64,000 nucleotides of DNA from Mesorhizobium sp. WSM4311 (lineage in GTDB: Bacteria > Pseudomonadota > Alphaproteobacteria > Rhizobiales > Rhizobiaceae), in NCBI RefSeq assembly GCF_002295115.1, contig NZ_NSFV01000004.1, positions 1-64,000 on the forward strand. The letters are read 5' to 3'. A program made the translations under genes and the position numbers. The notes under the pieces are model-generated. The model worked only from the letters and a program-made list of their open reading frames with translations. It did no database searches and had not been told where the DNA came from. Within the stretch, counting starts at the first letter, position 1. Each line of letters begins with the position of its first letter. Shown one piece after another: positions 33,501 through 42,609 of the stretch.

Positions 33501-34493
33501 ATGCTGATCTCGCAGATTCTCGATGACGCCGAGACCATCCGCGTCGTTGCCCGCAATGGCGGCAAGACCCGGATCATCAACGGCGCCCGCAGCGTCTATT
33601 CGCTGGCGATGGAGGCGGCCCGCACCGGCGTCGGCCTGGCCACCCTGATCGAGCGCAAGGGGCTCGGCGAGACGGTCGACCTCGATGCCGCCTACAAGAA
33701 GGGGCGGCTGTTGTCGCCGATCAATCACCCCGACCCGGCGCATCTGCACCTCACCGGCACCGGCCTGACCCATCTCGGCTCGGCGGCGACGCGCGATTCC
33801 ATGCACAAGAAGCTCAGCACCGATGGCGAGGAGCAGCTCACTGATTCCATGAAGATGTTCCGCATGGGACTGGAGGGGGGCAAGCCCGCCAAGGGCCAGG
33901 TCGGCGTGCAGCCGGAATGGTTCTACAAGGGCAACGGCACGATGGCCGTGGCGCCGGGTGCCGCACTCCTGTCACCGGCCTTCGCCAAGGACGCCGGCGA
34001 GGAACCAGAGATCGCCGGCATCTATGTCATCGGCGATGACGGCGCCGCCTTCCGCGTCGGCTTCACGCTGTCGAACGAGTTTTCCGACCACGTGACCGAG
34101 CGGGTGAACTATCTCTTCCTCGCCCACTCCAAGCTGCGCAACGCCTCGTTCGGACCGGAGATCCTGATCGGCGACCTGCCTTCCGACATCCGCGGCACCT
34201 CGCGCATCGTGCGCGACGGCAAGACGCTGTGGGAAAAGCCGTTCCTGTCGGGCGAAGCGAACATGTCGCACACCATCGCCAATCTGGAACACCATCACTT
34301 CAAATATTCGGCGTTCCGCCAGCCGGGCGACGTGCATGTGCATATGTTCGGCACCGCGACGCTGTCCTTCGCCGACGGCGTCAAGACCGAGGCCGGTGAT
34401 GTGTTCGAGATCGAGGCCGGGGATTTCGGCCTGCCGCTGCGCAACCCGCTCGAGATCGAAAAACCAGTGAAGGTGGCGGTGAAGGCGCTTTGA
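33501..34493 (+). CDS. gguC: GguC/AraD1 family sugar-acid enzyme
   Basis: Protein of 330 residues related to the AraD1/GguC family, which has a fumarylacetoacetate-hydrolase-like C-terminal fold and acts in breakdown of 2-keto-3-deoxy sugar acids. Visible segments are LIERKGLGETVDLDAAYKKG, HLHLTGTGLTHLGSAATRDS, EWFYKGNGTMAVAPGAALLS, EIAGIYVIGDDGAAFRVGFT (acidic metal-site region), SNEFSDHVTERVNYLFLAHS and PGDVHVHMFGTATLSFADGV. In Agrobacterium gguC follows chvE-gguAB, as here, linking uptake to catabolism. ATG at 33501 follows GAGAGGATTGATC. The longer upstream frame lacks support. Confidence 0.88.
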   Translation: MLISQILDDAETIRVVARNGGKTRIINGARSVYSLAMEAARTGVGLATLIERKGLGETVDLDAAYKKGRLLSPINHPDPAHLHLTGTGLTHLGSAATRDSMHKKLSTDGEEQLTDSMKMFRMGLEGGKPAKGQVGVQPEWFYKGNGTMAVAPGAALLSPAFAKDAGEEPEIAGIYVIGDDGAAFRVGFTLSNEFSDHVTERVNYLFLAHSKLRNASFGPEILIGDLPSDIRGTSRIVRDGKTLWEKPFLSGEANMSHTIANLEHHHFKYSAFRQPGDVHVHMFGTATLSFADGVKTEAGDVFEIEAGDFGLPLRNPLEIEKPVKVAVKAL

Positions 34494-34520
34494 GATAGCG
34501 CCAATATCCTGGGAGAGAAA

Positions 34521-34661
34521 ATGAACGGGATGGGGCTTGGTTTCATCTTAGCGGGCTTGGCCCTATCCCTCGCCTGTTCTTCCTCCGTGGCTTACAGCGC
34601 CGGGCGGCGCCTGCCGCCGACAGGATCCATTTCGAGATCTGCATTTTCTTGTTCGCCTTGA
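34521..34661 (+). CDS. Small membrane-type ORF
   Basis: 46 codons with a hydrophobic start (MNGMGLGFILAGLALSLACS) behind a good GGGAG ribosome site, 27 bp after gguC. The C-terminal half (YSAGRRLPPTGSISRSAFSC) is unusual. In the +1 frame the DNA continues as FEICIFLFALSAAIPA, another hydrophobic span, so a frameshift may have cut a two-span protein. Unknown function; could be spurious. Confidence 0.35.
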   Translation: MNGMGLGFILAGLALSLACSSSVAYSAGRRLPPTGSISRSAFSCSP

Positions 34662-34742
34662 GCGCCGCCATCCCGGCGACCGACAGGCCAGCCACGCATG
34701 ATGTGCCGGCAGGCAAGTATCTTGCCTGGCGGCAATCGGGGT

Positions 34743-35837
34743 TCAGCGCGCGGCGCGGAAATGCTTGGAGAGCTTCAGGCCCTGTGCCTGGTAGTTGGAG
34801 CCGAGATCGGTGCCGTAGAGCGCCTGCGGCCGCTTCAGCATGTGCTCGTAGACCAGCCGGCCGACGATCTGGCCATGGTCGAGGATGAACGGCACTTCGT
34901 GGCTGCGCACTTCAAGCACCGCCCGGCTGCCGGTGCCACCGGCCGCCGAATGGCCGAAGCCCGGATCGAAGAAGCCGGCATAATGGACGCGAAATTCGCC
35001 GACCAGCGGGTCGAAGGGCGTCATCTCGGCAGCATAGAGCGGCGGCACATGCACCGCCTCCTGGCTGACGAGAATGTAGAATTCGTCCGGATCGAGCACC
35101 AGTTCGCCGGCGCCGCTCTTGTGGATGGGTTCCCAGAAATCGACGACGTCCTGCGCGGCGCGCTTGTCGACATCGACAAGGCCGGTGTGATGCTTGCCGC
35201 GATAGCCGACCAGCCCGTCACCGTCGCCCTTGAGATCGATCGACAGCGCGATGCCGCCGCCCGAAATATTCGGGGGCTCGGTGGCGACCAGCATCTGCGC
35301 GCGGTGCAATTCATGCAATTCGGCTTCCGAGAGCAGCGCGTTGCCGGTGCGGAAGCGGATCTGCGACAGGCGCGAGCCGGTGCGCACGACGATCGGGAAG
35401 GTGCGCGGGCTGACTTCCAGGTAAAGCGGACCGTTGTAGCCGGCGGCGATCTTGTCGAACTCGTGGCCACGGTCGGTCATGACGCGGGTGAAAATGTCGA
35501 GCCGCCCGGTCGAACTCTTCGGATTGGCCGAGGCGGACACGGTTGGGGGCAGCGCAAGGCTTTCCAGCAGCGGCACGATGTAAACACAGCCCGTTTCCAG
35601 CACCGCGCCATCGGCGAGGCTGAACTCATGCAGCTTCAGTCGGTCGAGTTTGTCGGCAACCCGATGATCCGGACCCGGCAGGAAGGACGCCCGCACCCGC
35701 CAGGCCTTGTCGCCGAGCCTGAGATCGAGGCTGGCCGGCTGGATCTGGTCGGCATCGAGCGCGCGCGGCGACTTCAGCGCGCCGGACTGGAACAGCGCCG
35801 AGATATCCTGATCGGGAAGAATGCCTGTCTGCCGCAA
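34743..35837 (-). CDS. dcd: dCTP deaminase-like protein with two Dcd/dUTPase domains
   Basis: Protein of 364 residues, about twice the size of the single-domain E. coli enzyme and typical of the alphaproteobacterial 2'-deoxycytidine-5'-triphosphate deaminase form. The N-terminal half has IQPASLDLRLGDKAWRVRAS, SASANPKSSTGRLDIFTRVM (SSTGR-type nucleotide motif) and YNGPLYLEVSPRTFPIVVR. The C-terminal half repeats the jelly-roll (ELVLDPDEFYILVSQEAVHV, then VGEFRVHYAGFFDPGFGHS). It should make dUTP for thymidylate synthesis. The best start is TTG at 35837 with GGAG 7-11 bases upstream; the ATG at 35954 would add a 39-residue basic leader. Confidence 0.87.
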   Translation of the reverse strand: MRQTGILPDQDISALFQSGALKSPRALDADQIQPASLDLRLGDKAWRVRASFLPGPDHRVADKLDRLKLHEFSLADGAVLETGCVYIVPLLESLALPPTVSASANPKSSTGRLDIFTRVMTDRGHEFDKIAAGYNGPLYLEVSPRTFPIVVRTGSRLSQIRFRTGNALLSEAELHELHRAQMLVATEPPNISGGGIALSIDLKGDGDGLVGYRGKHHTGLVDVDKRAAQDVVDFWEPIHKSGAGELVLDPDEFYILVSQEAVHVPPLYAAEMTPFDPLVGEFRVHYAGFFDPGFGHSAAGGTGSRAVLEVRSHEVPFILDHGQIVGRLVYEHMLKRPQALYGTDLGSNYQAQGLKLSKHFRAAR

Positions 35838-35945
35838 GGCTCCGCTCCTAGGCCAGACGATTTTCCTGCCGCAGGTTCTCGCCGCAAAACCGTGAAACGC
35901 TTTTGCGGAACCTGCTTGGTACAAACCTCTTAATGAAGCCGGCAA

Positions 35946-35974
35946 TTGACGCAAGCGTGGTACGGGTCTAAAGG
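35946..35974 (+). promoter_or_regulatory. Probable sigma-70 promoter of metZ
   Basis: TTGACG (35946-35951), 17 bp, TAAAGG (35969-35974). A start near 35981 would place the 5' end just before the SAM-II aptamer. Confidence 0.55.
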
Positions 35975-35979
35975 GTCGT

Positions 35980-36036
35980 TATCCCGTGGTGATTTGGCCG
36001 GTCGGCTTGCAGCCACGTTAAACAAGTCGCTAAAGG
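35980..36036 (+). ncRNA. SAM-II riboswitch
   Basis: The segment matches the SAM-II (metA motif) consensus of alphaproteobacteria. P1 CGTGG (35985-35989) pairs with CCACG (36013-36017), the loop contains TGATTTGGCCG, GCTTGCAG precedes the 3' P1 strand, and the tail TTAAACAAGTCGCTAAA supplies the pseudoknot partner. It binds S-adenosylmethionine and shuts off the downstream gene, here metZ, whose product feeds methionine synthesis. Confidence 0.93.
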
Positions 36037-36060
36037 ACCGTTGGCCGCGAGGCCGTATGG

Positions 36061-36091
36061 ACCGGTTGCGACTTTCGCGACCGGTTTTTTT
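36061..36091 (+). terminator. Terminator hairpin in the metZ leader
   Basis: CCGGTTGCGA (36062-36071) pairs with TCGCGACCGG (36075-36084; one G-T wobble) over a 3-base loop and is followed by seven Ts. It lies between the SAM-II aptamer and metZ and could be the expression platform, ending transcription when SAM is bound. Confidence 0.8.
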
Positions 36092-36109
36092 GTGTCTGGA
36101 ACAAAAGCA

Positions 36110-37300
36110 ATGAGCAGCAAGAAGCGCAACTGGAAGCCTCAAACAGCCCTCGTGCATGGCGGAACCCTGCGTTCCGGCTTCGGCGAGACCTCCGAGGCGA
36201 TGTACCTGACCCAAGGCTATGTCTATCAAACGGCGCAAGCCGCCGAAGCCCGCTTCAAGGGCGAGGAGCCGGGCTTCATCTATTCGCGCTACGCCAATCC
36301 GACCGTCGACATGTTTGAAAAGCGCATGTGTGCGCTCGAAGGCGCCGAGGATGCGCGCGCCACGGCATCGGGCATGGCGGCGGTGACGGCGGCCCTTCTT
36401 TGCAGCGTCAAGGCCGGTGACCACATCGTGGCGGCGCGCGCGCTGTTCGGCTCCTGCCGTTGGGTGGTCGAGACGCTGGCACCGCGCTACGGCATCGAGG
36501 CGACGCTGGTCGACGGCACCGATATCGCCAACTGGGAAAAGGCGGTCAGGCCCAACACCAAGCTGTTCTTCCTGGAAAGCCCGACCAACCCGACATTGGA
36601 AGTGGTCGACATCGCTGCTGTGGCTGCGCTCGCCAATTCGATCGGCGCGCGGCTTGTCGTCGACAATGTCTTTGCCACGCCTCTCCAGCAGAAGCCGTTG
36701 CAGCTCGGCGCGCATATCGTCGTCTATTCGGCCACCAAGCACATCGATGGCCAGGGCCGCTGTCTCGGCGGCGTGATCCTGTCGGACAAGAAGTGGATCG
36801 ACGAGAATTTGCATGACTATTTCCGCCACACCGGCCCCAGCCTGTCGCCCTTCAACGCCTGGACGCTGCTGAAGGGCCTGGAGACGCTGCCGCTGCGTGT
36901 GCGCCAGCAGACGGAGAGCGCCGGCAAGATCGCGGATTTCCTCGCCGAGCAGCCGCAGATTGCCCGCGTCATCTATCCCGGCCGCGCCGACCATCCGCAG
37001 GCCGAGATCGTCAAGAAGCAGATGTCGGGCGGCTCGACGCTGATTTGCCTCGACGTCAAGGGCGGCAAGCAGGCGGCTTTCGCCCTGCAGAACGCGCTCG
37101 ACATCGTGCTGATCTCGAACAATCTCGGCGACGCCAAGAGCCTGATCACCCATCCGGCGACGACCACGCACAAGAATTTAAGCGAAGAGGCGCGCGCCGA
37201 ACTCGGCATCGGGCCAGGAACGCTCAGGCTGTCGGTAGGCCTTGAGGATACCGACGACCTTCTGGAAGACATCGCGCAGGCGCTGAAGGGCGCCAAATAG
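36110..37300 (+). CDS. metZ: O-succinylhomoserine sulfhydrylase
   Basis: PLP enzyme of the Cys/Met metabolism family, 396 residues, joining sulfide to O-succinyl- (or O-acetyl-) homoserine to make homocysteine. Visible are YSRYANPTVDMFEKRMCALE (cofactor phosphate region, about 61-80), EDARATASGMAAVTAALL, FFLESPTNPTLEVVDI, VVDNVFATPLQQKPLQLGAH and the PLP lysine in YSATKHIDGQGRCLGG (about 209). The C-terminus has SLITHPATTTHKN and LRLSVGLEDTDDLLEDI, as in MetZ. ATG 36110 is preceded by GGAACAAAAGCA. Controlled by the SAM-II riboswitch and terminator upstream. Confidence 0.95.
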   Translation: MSSKKRNWKPQTALVHGGTLRSGFGETSEAMYLTQGYVYQTAQAAEARFKGEEPGFIYSRYANPTVDMFEKRMCALEGAEDARATASGMAAVTAALLCSVKAGDHIVAARALFGSCRWVVETLAPRYGIEATLVDGTDIANWEKAVRPNTKLFFLESPTNPTLEVVDIAAVAALANSIGARLVVDNVFATPLQQKPLQLGAHIVVYSATKHIDGQGRCLGGVILSDKKWIDENLHDYFRHTGPSLSPFNAWTLLKGLETLPLRVRQQTESAGKIADFLAEQPQIARVIYPGRADHPQAEIVKKQMSGGSTLICLDVKGGKQAAFALQNALDIVLISNNLGDAKSLITHPATTTHKNLSEEARAELGIGPGTLRLSVGLEDTDDLLEDIAQALKGAK

Positions 37301-37333
37301 GGAGCCGTCGAGGCAGCGTCGTCCGCGCCGCGA

Positions 37334-38485
37334 TCAGGCGCGCGACGACGCCTCTTCCAGTTCGGCGGCCTTGGTGCCGATGATCATCGCATTGCCGCGC
37401 CAGTCGACGGCGCCGCCGAGCCAGCCGCGCGCCCACATGGTTGGAAGCATCAAGTCCCGCGCAATCATCGCCGCGACCGTGCGCGGCGACAGGTGCCAGC
37501 CCTTGGACCAGGCCAGGGCGCATTCCGGTAGATAAAAGGCCGCCAGCACGGCGATGGCCGTCAGCGGCAGGCTGAAGCCGGCGCTTGCCGCCGCAACCAG
37601 CGCAAGCGCCAGCGGCACCACCGCGCCCGTCAGGATTTCCGGGGCGAAGAACCGCGGGAAGGTTACGCGGCGCAGGCGCGCCCAGCGGGCCTGGCGTGAC
37701 CAGATCGTGCCAAGCGTGCGCCTGCCAAGCGGCTGCTCGAAGGGTGCCGCGACGAGATTGACGCATAGGCCAAGCCCATTGACCAGCTTGGTCGCGGCGG
37801 CGTCCTCGGCGATTTCGGCGGCCAGCGCGCGGATGCCGCCATTGGCATCCAGCATCGGCTTGTTCCACAACATGCTCTTGCCCTGGGCGAAGCCAAGGCC
37901 GAGCGCCTCGCCGGCATATTGCCAGCGGGCCTGCAGCGTGTTGAGGAAGGCGCATTCGACCTCGGCCCAGAAGCCCTCCGGCCGCGAGCCGATCGGTGTC
38001 GAGCAGACAAGGCCGGTATCCGGCTGCCACGCCGCCATCAGATGCTGGATGTAGTCTCTCGGCATCAGCACGTTGGAGTCGGCGAGGACGACCCAGTTGT
38101 GCCGCGCGGCTTCCCAACCCTTGACGCAATTGTTGAGCTTGGGATTGGCGCTGACGCGGTCGTCACCGATCAACAGCCGGGCCGGCACTTTTGGAAAGCG
38201 GCCAATGGCGGCGCGGATCAACCTGGCCACCGGATCGTCGCCATGGGCAACGCAGAAGATCAGCTCGTAGCGCGGCCAGTCGAGCGAGAAAGCGCGCTCC
38301 AGCGTCTCCTGCGTGAACGGCTCGACGCCGCGCGAGGGTATGACGATCGATACCGGCGGCGATTTGCCGACCGGCGGTGCGATCGTGGTGCGCCGTCCCA
38401 GCTGTGAGGCGGCGAGCAGGATACTGGCGAGGTTTGAGGCAATGAGAGCGGACGACAGCGAGGCGGTTATGAGAGTGAGTTCCAT
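37334..38485 (-). CDS. GT21-type glycosyltransferase (ceramide glucosyltransferase-like)
   Basis: Processive-type membrane glycosyltransferase of 383 residues resembling ceramide glucosyltransferase. An N-terminal anchor TLITASLSSALIASNLASIL is followed by the GT domain: PPVSIVIPSRGVEPFTQETL, D1 region IFCVAHGDDPVARLI, D2 HNWVVLADSNVLMP, a D3-like LAAEIAEDAAATKLV and the (R/Q)xxRW signature in SRQARWARLRRVTF. Two or three C-terminal spans follow (TGAVVPLALALVAAASAGFS, then LPLTAIAVLAAFYLPE). In alphaproteobacteria such enzymes make glycosylceramide or glycosyl-diacylglycerol, important under phosphate limitation; the substrate here is inferred. The start at 38485 has only a weak site. Confidence 0.85.
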   Translation of the reverse strand: MELTLITASLSSALIASNLASILLAASQLGRRTTIAPPVGKSPPVSIVIPSRGVEPFTQETLERAFSLDWPRYELIFCVAHGDDPVARLIRAAIGRFPKVPARLLIGDDRVSANPKLNNCVKGWEAARHNWVVLADSNVLMPRDYIQHLMAAWQPDTGLVCSTPIGSRPEGFWAEVECAFLNTLQARWQYAGEALGLGFAQGKSMLWNKPMLDANGGIRALAAEIAEDAAATKLVNGLGLCVNLVAAPFEQPLGRRTLGTIWSRQARWARLRRVTFPRFFAPEILTGAVVPLALALVAAASAGFSLPLTAIAVLAAFYLPECALAWSKGWHLSPRTVAAMIARDLMLPTMWARGWLGGAVDWRGNAMIIGTKAAELEEASSRA

Positions 38486-38713
38486 CGAGATCCGGTCACT
38501 CCAGAAAAACCGGCCGGTGTGGCGGCCGTTTTCGACAGTTCGACAGAGCGCCCGAGTCGCCCGGCATTGGTCGGCGCACCCCATCATTGTCATGTGTCAC
38601 TTAAATGACATTCTTTGCCGGCACCTGCGTTTCAAGACGAGGCGCGACAAGACGCGCTCGTTGATCTGCTCGCCGGGAGCGCCGAAAGGTATCGGATCGT
38701 TTTGGAGCCGCTT

Positions 38714-39106
38714 ATGTACCGCGCCGTCACGCGCAACATCGAAGTGCAGGTCAGGCCGTTCTACCTCGAGGACCGCTCCGATCCTTCCGAGAACCGCTAT
38801 GTCTGGGGTTATCAGATAACGATCGACAACCAGTCGGACGAATTCGTGCAGCTTCTGTCGCGTTATTGGCACATCACCGACGGTGCCGGCCGGGTCGAGG
38901 AAGTGCGTGGCCCGGGTGTCGTCGGCGACCAGCCCGAACTCAATCCCGGCGACAGCTATCAATACACGTCCGGCTGCCCGCTCTCGACGCCATCAGGCAT
39001 CATGGTCGGGCACTACACGATGCGCAACAAGCGCGGCGAGACTTTCGACATCGCCATCCCGGCATTTTCGCTGGATCTGCCGGGGACCAGGCGTACGGTG
39101 AATTAG
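38714..39106 (+). CDS. apaG: ApaG protein
   Basis: Small beta-sandwich protein of 130 residues (ApaG/DUF525). It shows [80 protein letters not shown] and [20 protein letters not shown], the full domain in the normal order. The fold resembles fibronectin III; ApaG is linked to Mg/Co resistance and Ap4A metabolism in enterobacteria, and the biochemical role is unclear. ATG 38714 with GGAG 8 bases upstream matches the family start; the frame is open upstream from a TTG at 38615. Convergent with hslO across a hairpin. Confidence 0.95.
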   Translation: MYRAVTRNIEVQVRPFYLEDRSDPSENRYVWGYQITIDNQSDEFVQLLSRYWHITDGAGRVEEVRGPGVVGDQPELNPGDSYQYTSGCPLSTPSGIMVGHYTMRNKRGETFDIAIPAFSLDLPGTRRTVN

Positions 39107-39107
39107 C

Positions 39108-39138
39108 GTCCTTCTCCCCGTTTTACGAGGAGAAGGAC
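39108..39138. terminator. Convergent terminator between apaG and hslO
   Basis: GTCCTTCTCC (39108-39117) and GGAGAAGGAC (39129-39138) form a perfect 10-bp stem; the loop contains TTTT. It sits 1 bp after apaG and 5 bp before the hslO end. Confidence 0.75.
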
Positions 39139-39143
39139 TGGCT

Positions 39144-40151
39144 TTATTGCGCGGCAAATTCCGCCGGATCGAAGTCGTACTGTGTCGAGCAGAATTCGCA
39201 GGCGACGTGGATGCCGCCATCCTCGGTGCTGTCCTTGATCTCCTGCGCGGAGAAGCCCTCGAGGATGCCGCGGATCTTGTCGCGCGAGCATGAGCACTGG
39301 TCGGCGACGGGAACGCCGCCGAAAACCCGCACGCCATGCTCATGGAACAGGCGATAGAGCAGCCGTTCGGTACCGATCGTCGGATCGATCAGCTCAGTCG
39401 GCTCGATGGTGCCGAGCAGCGCCAGCAATTCCTGCCAGGAATTGTCGGTGGGATCATGGATCTCCTCGCGCGGATCGCCATCGCCGCCGTGCAGGTCCGG
39501 AACGCGCATGCGATCGGACGCCTGCGGCAGGAACTGCGCCAGGATACCGCCGGCGCGCCATTGTTCGCGCGCGCCGCCGACGCCGGGCGTCAACAGCTTG
39601 GCCACGGACAGCCTGATATCCGTCGGGATCTGCTCCGACTGGCGGAAATAGGTGCGCGCCGCGTCTTCCAGCGTCTCGCCGTCGAGCTGGACGATACCCT
39701 GATAGCGCTGCGTATGGGCGCCCTGGTCGATGGTCAGTGCCAGCACACCGCCGCCGAGCAGTGTCTGCTGGGACGTTTCGCCTGCGGCGACCAGTGCCTC
39801 GAGGCGATCGGCATCGAAGCGCGCATAGGCACGCAGCGCCGACGGCGTGGTGAAATCCGCCACCAGCATGTCGACCGGCCCATCGGTGCGGGTCTGCAGG
39901 ATGAACTTGCCCTCGAATTTGAGCGAGGTGCCGAGCAGCACCGTCAGCACACAGGCTTCCGCCAGAAGGCGGGCGACCGGCTCGGGATAATCGTGGCGGC
40001 TGAGAATGGCGTCGAGCATCGGCCCGAGCTGCACGGTACGGCCGCGCACGTCGAGCGGGCCGACCTCGAACGGCACGACATGGTCGTCGCCGGCATAGCC
40101 GAACTCGCCGAGTTTGGGGTGATGTTCAGTCACTTGATGCGTTTCCAACAT
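39144..40151 (-). CDS. hslO: Redox-regulated chaperone Hsp33
   Basis: Cytosolic holdase chaperone of 335 residues activated by oxidation. The N-terminal domain has VQLGPMLDAILSRHDYPEPV, ARLLAEACVLTVLLGTSLKF and GPVDMLVADFTTPSALRAYA. The C-terminal redox switch carries the four zinc cysteines as CSCSRDKIRGIL and CEFCSTQYDF (CxC...CxxC). Oxidation releases zinc and exposes the substrate site. The start ATG 40151 has GGAG 11 bases upstream. It is the last gene of the argD-argF-hslO direction of transcription; the 150-bp gap to argF leaves co-transcription open. Confidence 0.95.
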   Translation of the reverse strand: MLETHQVTEHHPKLGEFGYAGDDHVVPFEVGPLDVRGRTVQLGPMLDAILSRHDYPEPVARLLAEACVLTVLLGTSLKFEGKFILQTRTDGPVDMLVADFTTPSALRAYARFDADRLEALVAAGETSQQTLLGGGVLALTIDQGAHTQRYQGIVQLDGETLEDAARTYFRQSEQIPTDIRLSVAKLLTPGVGGAREQWRAGGILAQFLPQASDRMRVPDLHGGDGDPREEIHDPTDNSWQELLALLGTIEPTELIDPTIGTERLLYRLFHEHGVRVFGGVPVADQCSCSRDKIRGILEGFSAQEIKDSTEDGGIHVACEFCSTQYDFDPAEFAAQ

Positions 40152-40304
40152 GACAAAGCTCCAGGGCGCGGCCATGCCGCCCCCTGGGGTGCATGCGTCC
40201 AAACGCGCTTGATTTGCGTGATGCGGCGCAGATAGGCATCGCGCCTCCGCAGATCAAGCGCCCGGACCTTTCAAACCCCAAGCCACTTCGAACCCCAAGA
40301 CACT

Positions 40305-41216
40305 TCAAGCCCCAAGACACCAGGCAAGCACCGCCTTTTGGGCGTGGAGCCGGTTCTCGGCCTCGTCGAAGACCACCGAATGGGGTCCGTCGATGACCTC
40401 GTCGGTGACTTCCTCGCCGCGATGCGCCGGCAGGCAGTGCATGAACAGCGCGTCCGGCTTGGCATGCGCCATCAGCTTGGCATTGACCTGGTAGGGCGAG
40501 AAGACGTTGTGGCCGCGGGCGCGATGCTCCTGGCCCATCGACACCCAGCAATCGGTGACGACGCAGTCGGCCTGGTCGACGGCTTCCTCGGGCGAGCGGG
40601 TGAAGTGCAGCTTGCCGCCATGCGCCTTGGACCAGTCGATATGCTTCTGCGCCGGCTCGCTGCCTTCCGGCACGGCGACGTTGAGGTTGAAGCGGAACCG
40701 CGCCGAGGCCTCGAGCAGCGAATGCAGCACATTGTTGCCGTCGCCGGTCCAGGCGATGGTCTTGCCGGCCACCGGACCGCGATGCTCCTCGAAGGTCATG
40801 ATGTCTGCCATCAGCTGGCACGGATGGGTGTCATCCGTCAGCCCGTTGATCACCGGAACCGTGGCGTTCTCGGTCAGCTCCAGCAACCGTTCATGCGAGG
40901 TGGTGCGGATCATGATCGCGTCGACATAGCGCGACAGAACCTTGGCGGTGTCGGCGATGGTTTCGGAGCGGCCAAGCTGCATTTCGGTGCCGGTCAGCAT
41001 GATGGTCTCGCCGCCGAGCTGGCGCATGCCGACATCGAAGGAGACGCGCGTGCGCGTCGACGGCTTGTCGAAGATCATCGCCAGCACCTTGCCTTCGAGC
41101 GGCCGGGTCCGCTCGCCGGCCTTGAGGCGCGCCTTTCGCACCACCGCGTCGTCCAGCATGAAGCGCAGGTCGCCTTCGGAAACGGTGGAAAGATCGGTGA
41201 AATGGCGAACTGACAT
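40305..41216 (-). CDS. argF: Ornithine carbamoyltransferase
   Basis: Cytosolic enzyme of 303 residues that makes citrulline from ornithine and carbamoyl phosphate. The carbamoyl-phosphate site [17 protein letters not shown] (about 53-69), the [17 protein letters not shown] block (about 130), ITWTGDGNN-like [18 protein letters not shown] and [10 protein letters not shown] are present, and the ornithine-binding C-terminus has [17 protein letters not shown] (about 265-281). The start ATG 41216 is 16 bp after the argD stop, so the two are one operon. No ATG alternative is needed. Confidence 0.97.
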   Translation of the reverse strand: MSVRHFTDLSTVSEGDLRFMLDDAVVRKARLKAGERTRPLEGKVLAMIFDKPSTRTRVSFDVGMRQLGGETIMLTGTEMQLGRSETIADTAKVLSRYVDAIMIRTTSHERLLELTENATVPVINGLTDDTHPCQLMADIMTFEEHRGPVAGKTIAWTGDGNNVLHSLLEASARFRFNLNVAVPEGSEPAQKHIDWSKAHGGKLHFTRSPEEAVDQADCVVTDCWVSMGQEHRARGHNVFSPYQVNAKLMAHAKPDALFMHCLPAHRGEEVTDEVIDGPHSVVFDEAENRLHAQKAVLAWCLGA

Positions 41217-41232
41217 CGGCAATTTTCCGGAA

Positions 41233-42432
41233 TTACTTCGCGGCGGCCACGGCGATGGCATCCGCCAGGCCTTTGGCACCGGCGCGGATGCGGTTGAGCG
41301 CTTCGTGGATCTCGGCGTCGGTGACGGTGAGCGGCGGCAGCAGGCGAATGACGTTGTCGCCGGCCGGAACCGCCAGCAAATGCTGGTCGCGCAGCGCCAT
41401 GTTCACCTTGGTGTTGGGCATGGCGCATTTGAGGCCAAGCATGAGGCCGGTGCCCCGGATGTCTTCGATGACATCGGGAAACTCGTCGGCGATCGCCGCC
41501 AGGCCCTGCTTGATCAGCAATGCCTTGCGCTGGACGTCTTCGAGGAAGCCCTCTTCCAGCACCACGTCGAGCACGGCGTTGCCGACCGCCATGGCCAACG
41601 GATTGCCGCCGAATGTGGTGCCGTGCACGCCAGCCGTCATGCCGACGGCTGCTTCGTCGGTTGCAAGGCAAGCGCCCATCGGAAAGCCGCCGCCAATGCC
41701 TTTGGCGATCGCCATGATGTCGGGCGCAACACCTGACCATTCATGCGCGAACAGCTTTCCGGTGCGGCCGATGCCGCACTGGACCTCGTCATAGATCAAC
41801 AACAGGCCGTGCTGGTCGCAAAGCTGCCGCAGTCGCTTCAGGGACTGCGTCGGGACCGGGCGGATGCCGCCCTCGCCCTGCACCGGTTCGATCAGGATCG
41901 CGGCGGTTTCCGGCGTAATCGCCTTCTCGGCGGCATCGATGTCGTCGAAGCCGACCTGGTCGAAGCCTTCGACCTTGGGGCCGAAGCCTTCGAGGTATTT
42001 GTACTGGCCGCCGGCCGCGATGGTCGCCAGCGTGCGGCCATGGAAGGCGCCTTCGAAGGTGATGACGCGGAAGCGCTCGGGATGCCCCTTGACGAAATGG
42101 TAGCGCCGCGCCGTCTTGATCGCGCATTCCAGCGCCTCGGCGCCGGAATTGGTGAAGAACACCTTGTCGGCGAATGTGGCATCGGCCAGGCGCTCGCCAA
42201 GCCGGCTCTGCCCGGGAATCTCGTAGAGATTGGAGACGTGCCACAGCTTTGCCGCCTGCTCGGTCAGCGCAGCGACCAGATGCGGATGGCCATGGCCGAG
42301 CGAATTGACCGCGATGCCGCCGGCGAAATCGAGATATCGCTCGCCCTTGTCGGTAACCAGCCAAGTGCCTTCCCCGTGGTCGAAAGCCAGGGGAGCGCGA
42401 GCAAAGGTCTCGTAAAGCGCCGAACCGCTCAT
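41233..42432 (-). CDS. argD: Acetylornithine aminotransferase
   Basis: Class III PLP aminotransferase of 399 residues, converting N-acetylglutamate semialdehyde to N-acetylornithine. It shows [40 protein letters not shown] (phosphate-binding Gly-Ala), [60 protein letters not shown] with the ring-binding Asp, and the Schiff-base lysine in [16 protein letters not shown] (about 247). GGAG 9 bases upstream supports ATG 42432. Its ATG overlaps the TAA of a 26-codon leader ORF, and a terminator-like hairpin lies 28 bp before the start. Divergent from gcrA. Confidence 0.96.
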   Translation of the reverse strand: MSGSALYETFARAPLAFDHGEGTWLVTDKGERYLDFAGGIAVNSLGHGHPHLVAALTEQAAKLWHVSNLYEIPGQSRLGERLADATFADKVFFTNSGAEALECAIKTARRYHFVKGHPERFRVITFEGAFHGRTLATIAAGGQYKYLEGFGPKVEGFDQVGFDDIDAAEKAITPETAAILIEPVQGEGGIRPVPTQSLKRLRQLCDQHGLLLIYDEVQCGIGRTGKLFAHEWSGVAPDIMAIAKGIGGGFPMGACLATDEAAVGMTAGVHGTTFGGNPLAMAVGNAVLDVVLEEGFLEDVQRKALLIKQGLAAIADEFPDVIEDIRGTGLMLGLKCAMPNTKVNMALRDQHLLAVPAGDNVIRLLPPLTVTDAEIHEALNRIRAGAKGLADAIAVAAAK

Positions 42433-42512
42433 TATATGCGTCTCCGGTACCGGAAAATCAAAAAAGCCGCCAAAGCGGCGGCCTTGTGCGGCTTATCGTG
42501 TTTTTCGGCCAT
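42432..42512 (-). CDS. Short arginine-ended leader ORF before argD
   Basis: 26 codons: [20 protein letters not shown] followed by RYRRRI. Four of the last six codons are for arginine (CGG, CGG, AGA, CGC). The stop overlaps the argD start (TAATG), so translation could be coupled. The ribosome site is weak. The ORF contains the hairpin 42466-42482. An arginine-sensing leader is plausible but unproven. Confidence 0.4.
   Translation of the reverse strand: MAEKHDKPHKAAALAAFLIFRYRRRI
42460..42494 (-). terminator. Candidate attenuator in the argD leader
   Basis: On the minus strand GCCGCC (complement of 42477-42482) pairs with GGCGGC (42466-42471) over GCTTT and is followed by six Ts (42460-42465), an intrinsic terminator. 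The distal AAGCCGC (complement of 42488-42494) is also complementary to the same 3' arm GCGGCTT, giving an alternative pairing. Confidence 0.6.
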
Positions 42513-42609
42513 GAAGTCAACGAAAAGGTCGCGTAGTGGCACGCGGCAAGCCCCCTGACGAGACGCCGGCTCATAAGCGACCGGCAAGTTGGGGAAAACC
42601 GAAAAAACC

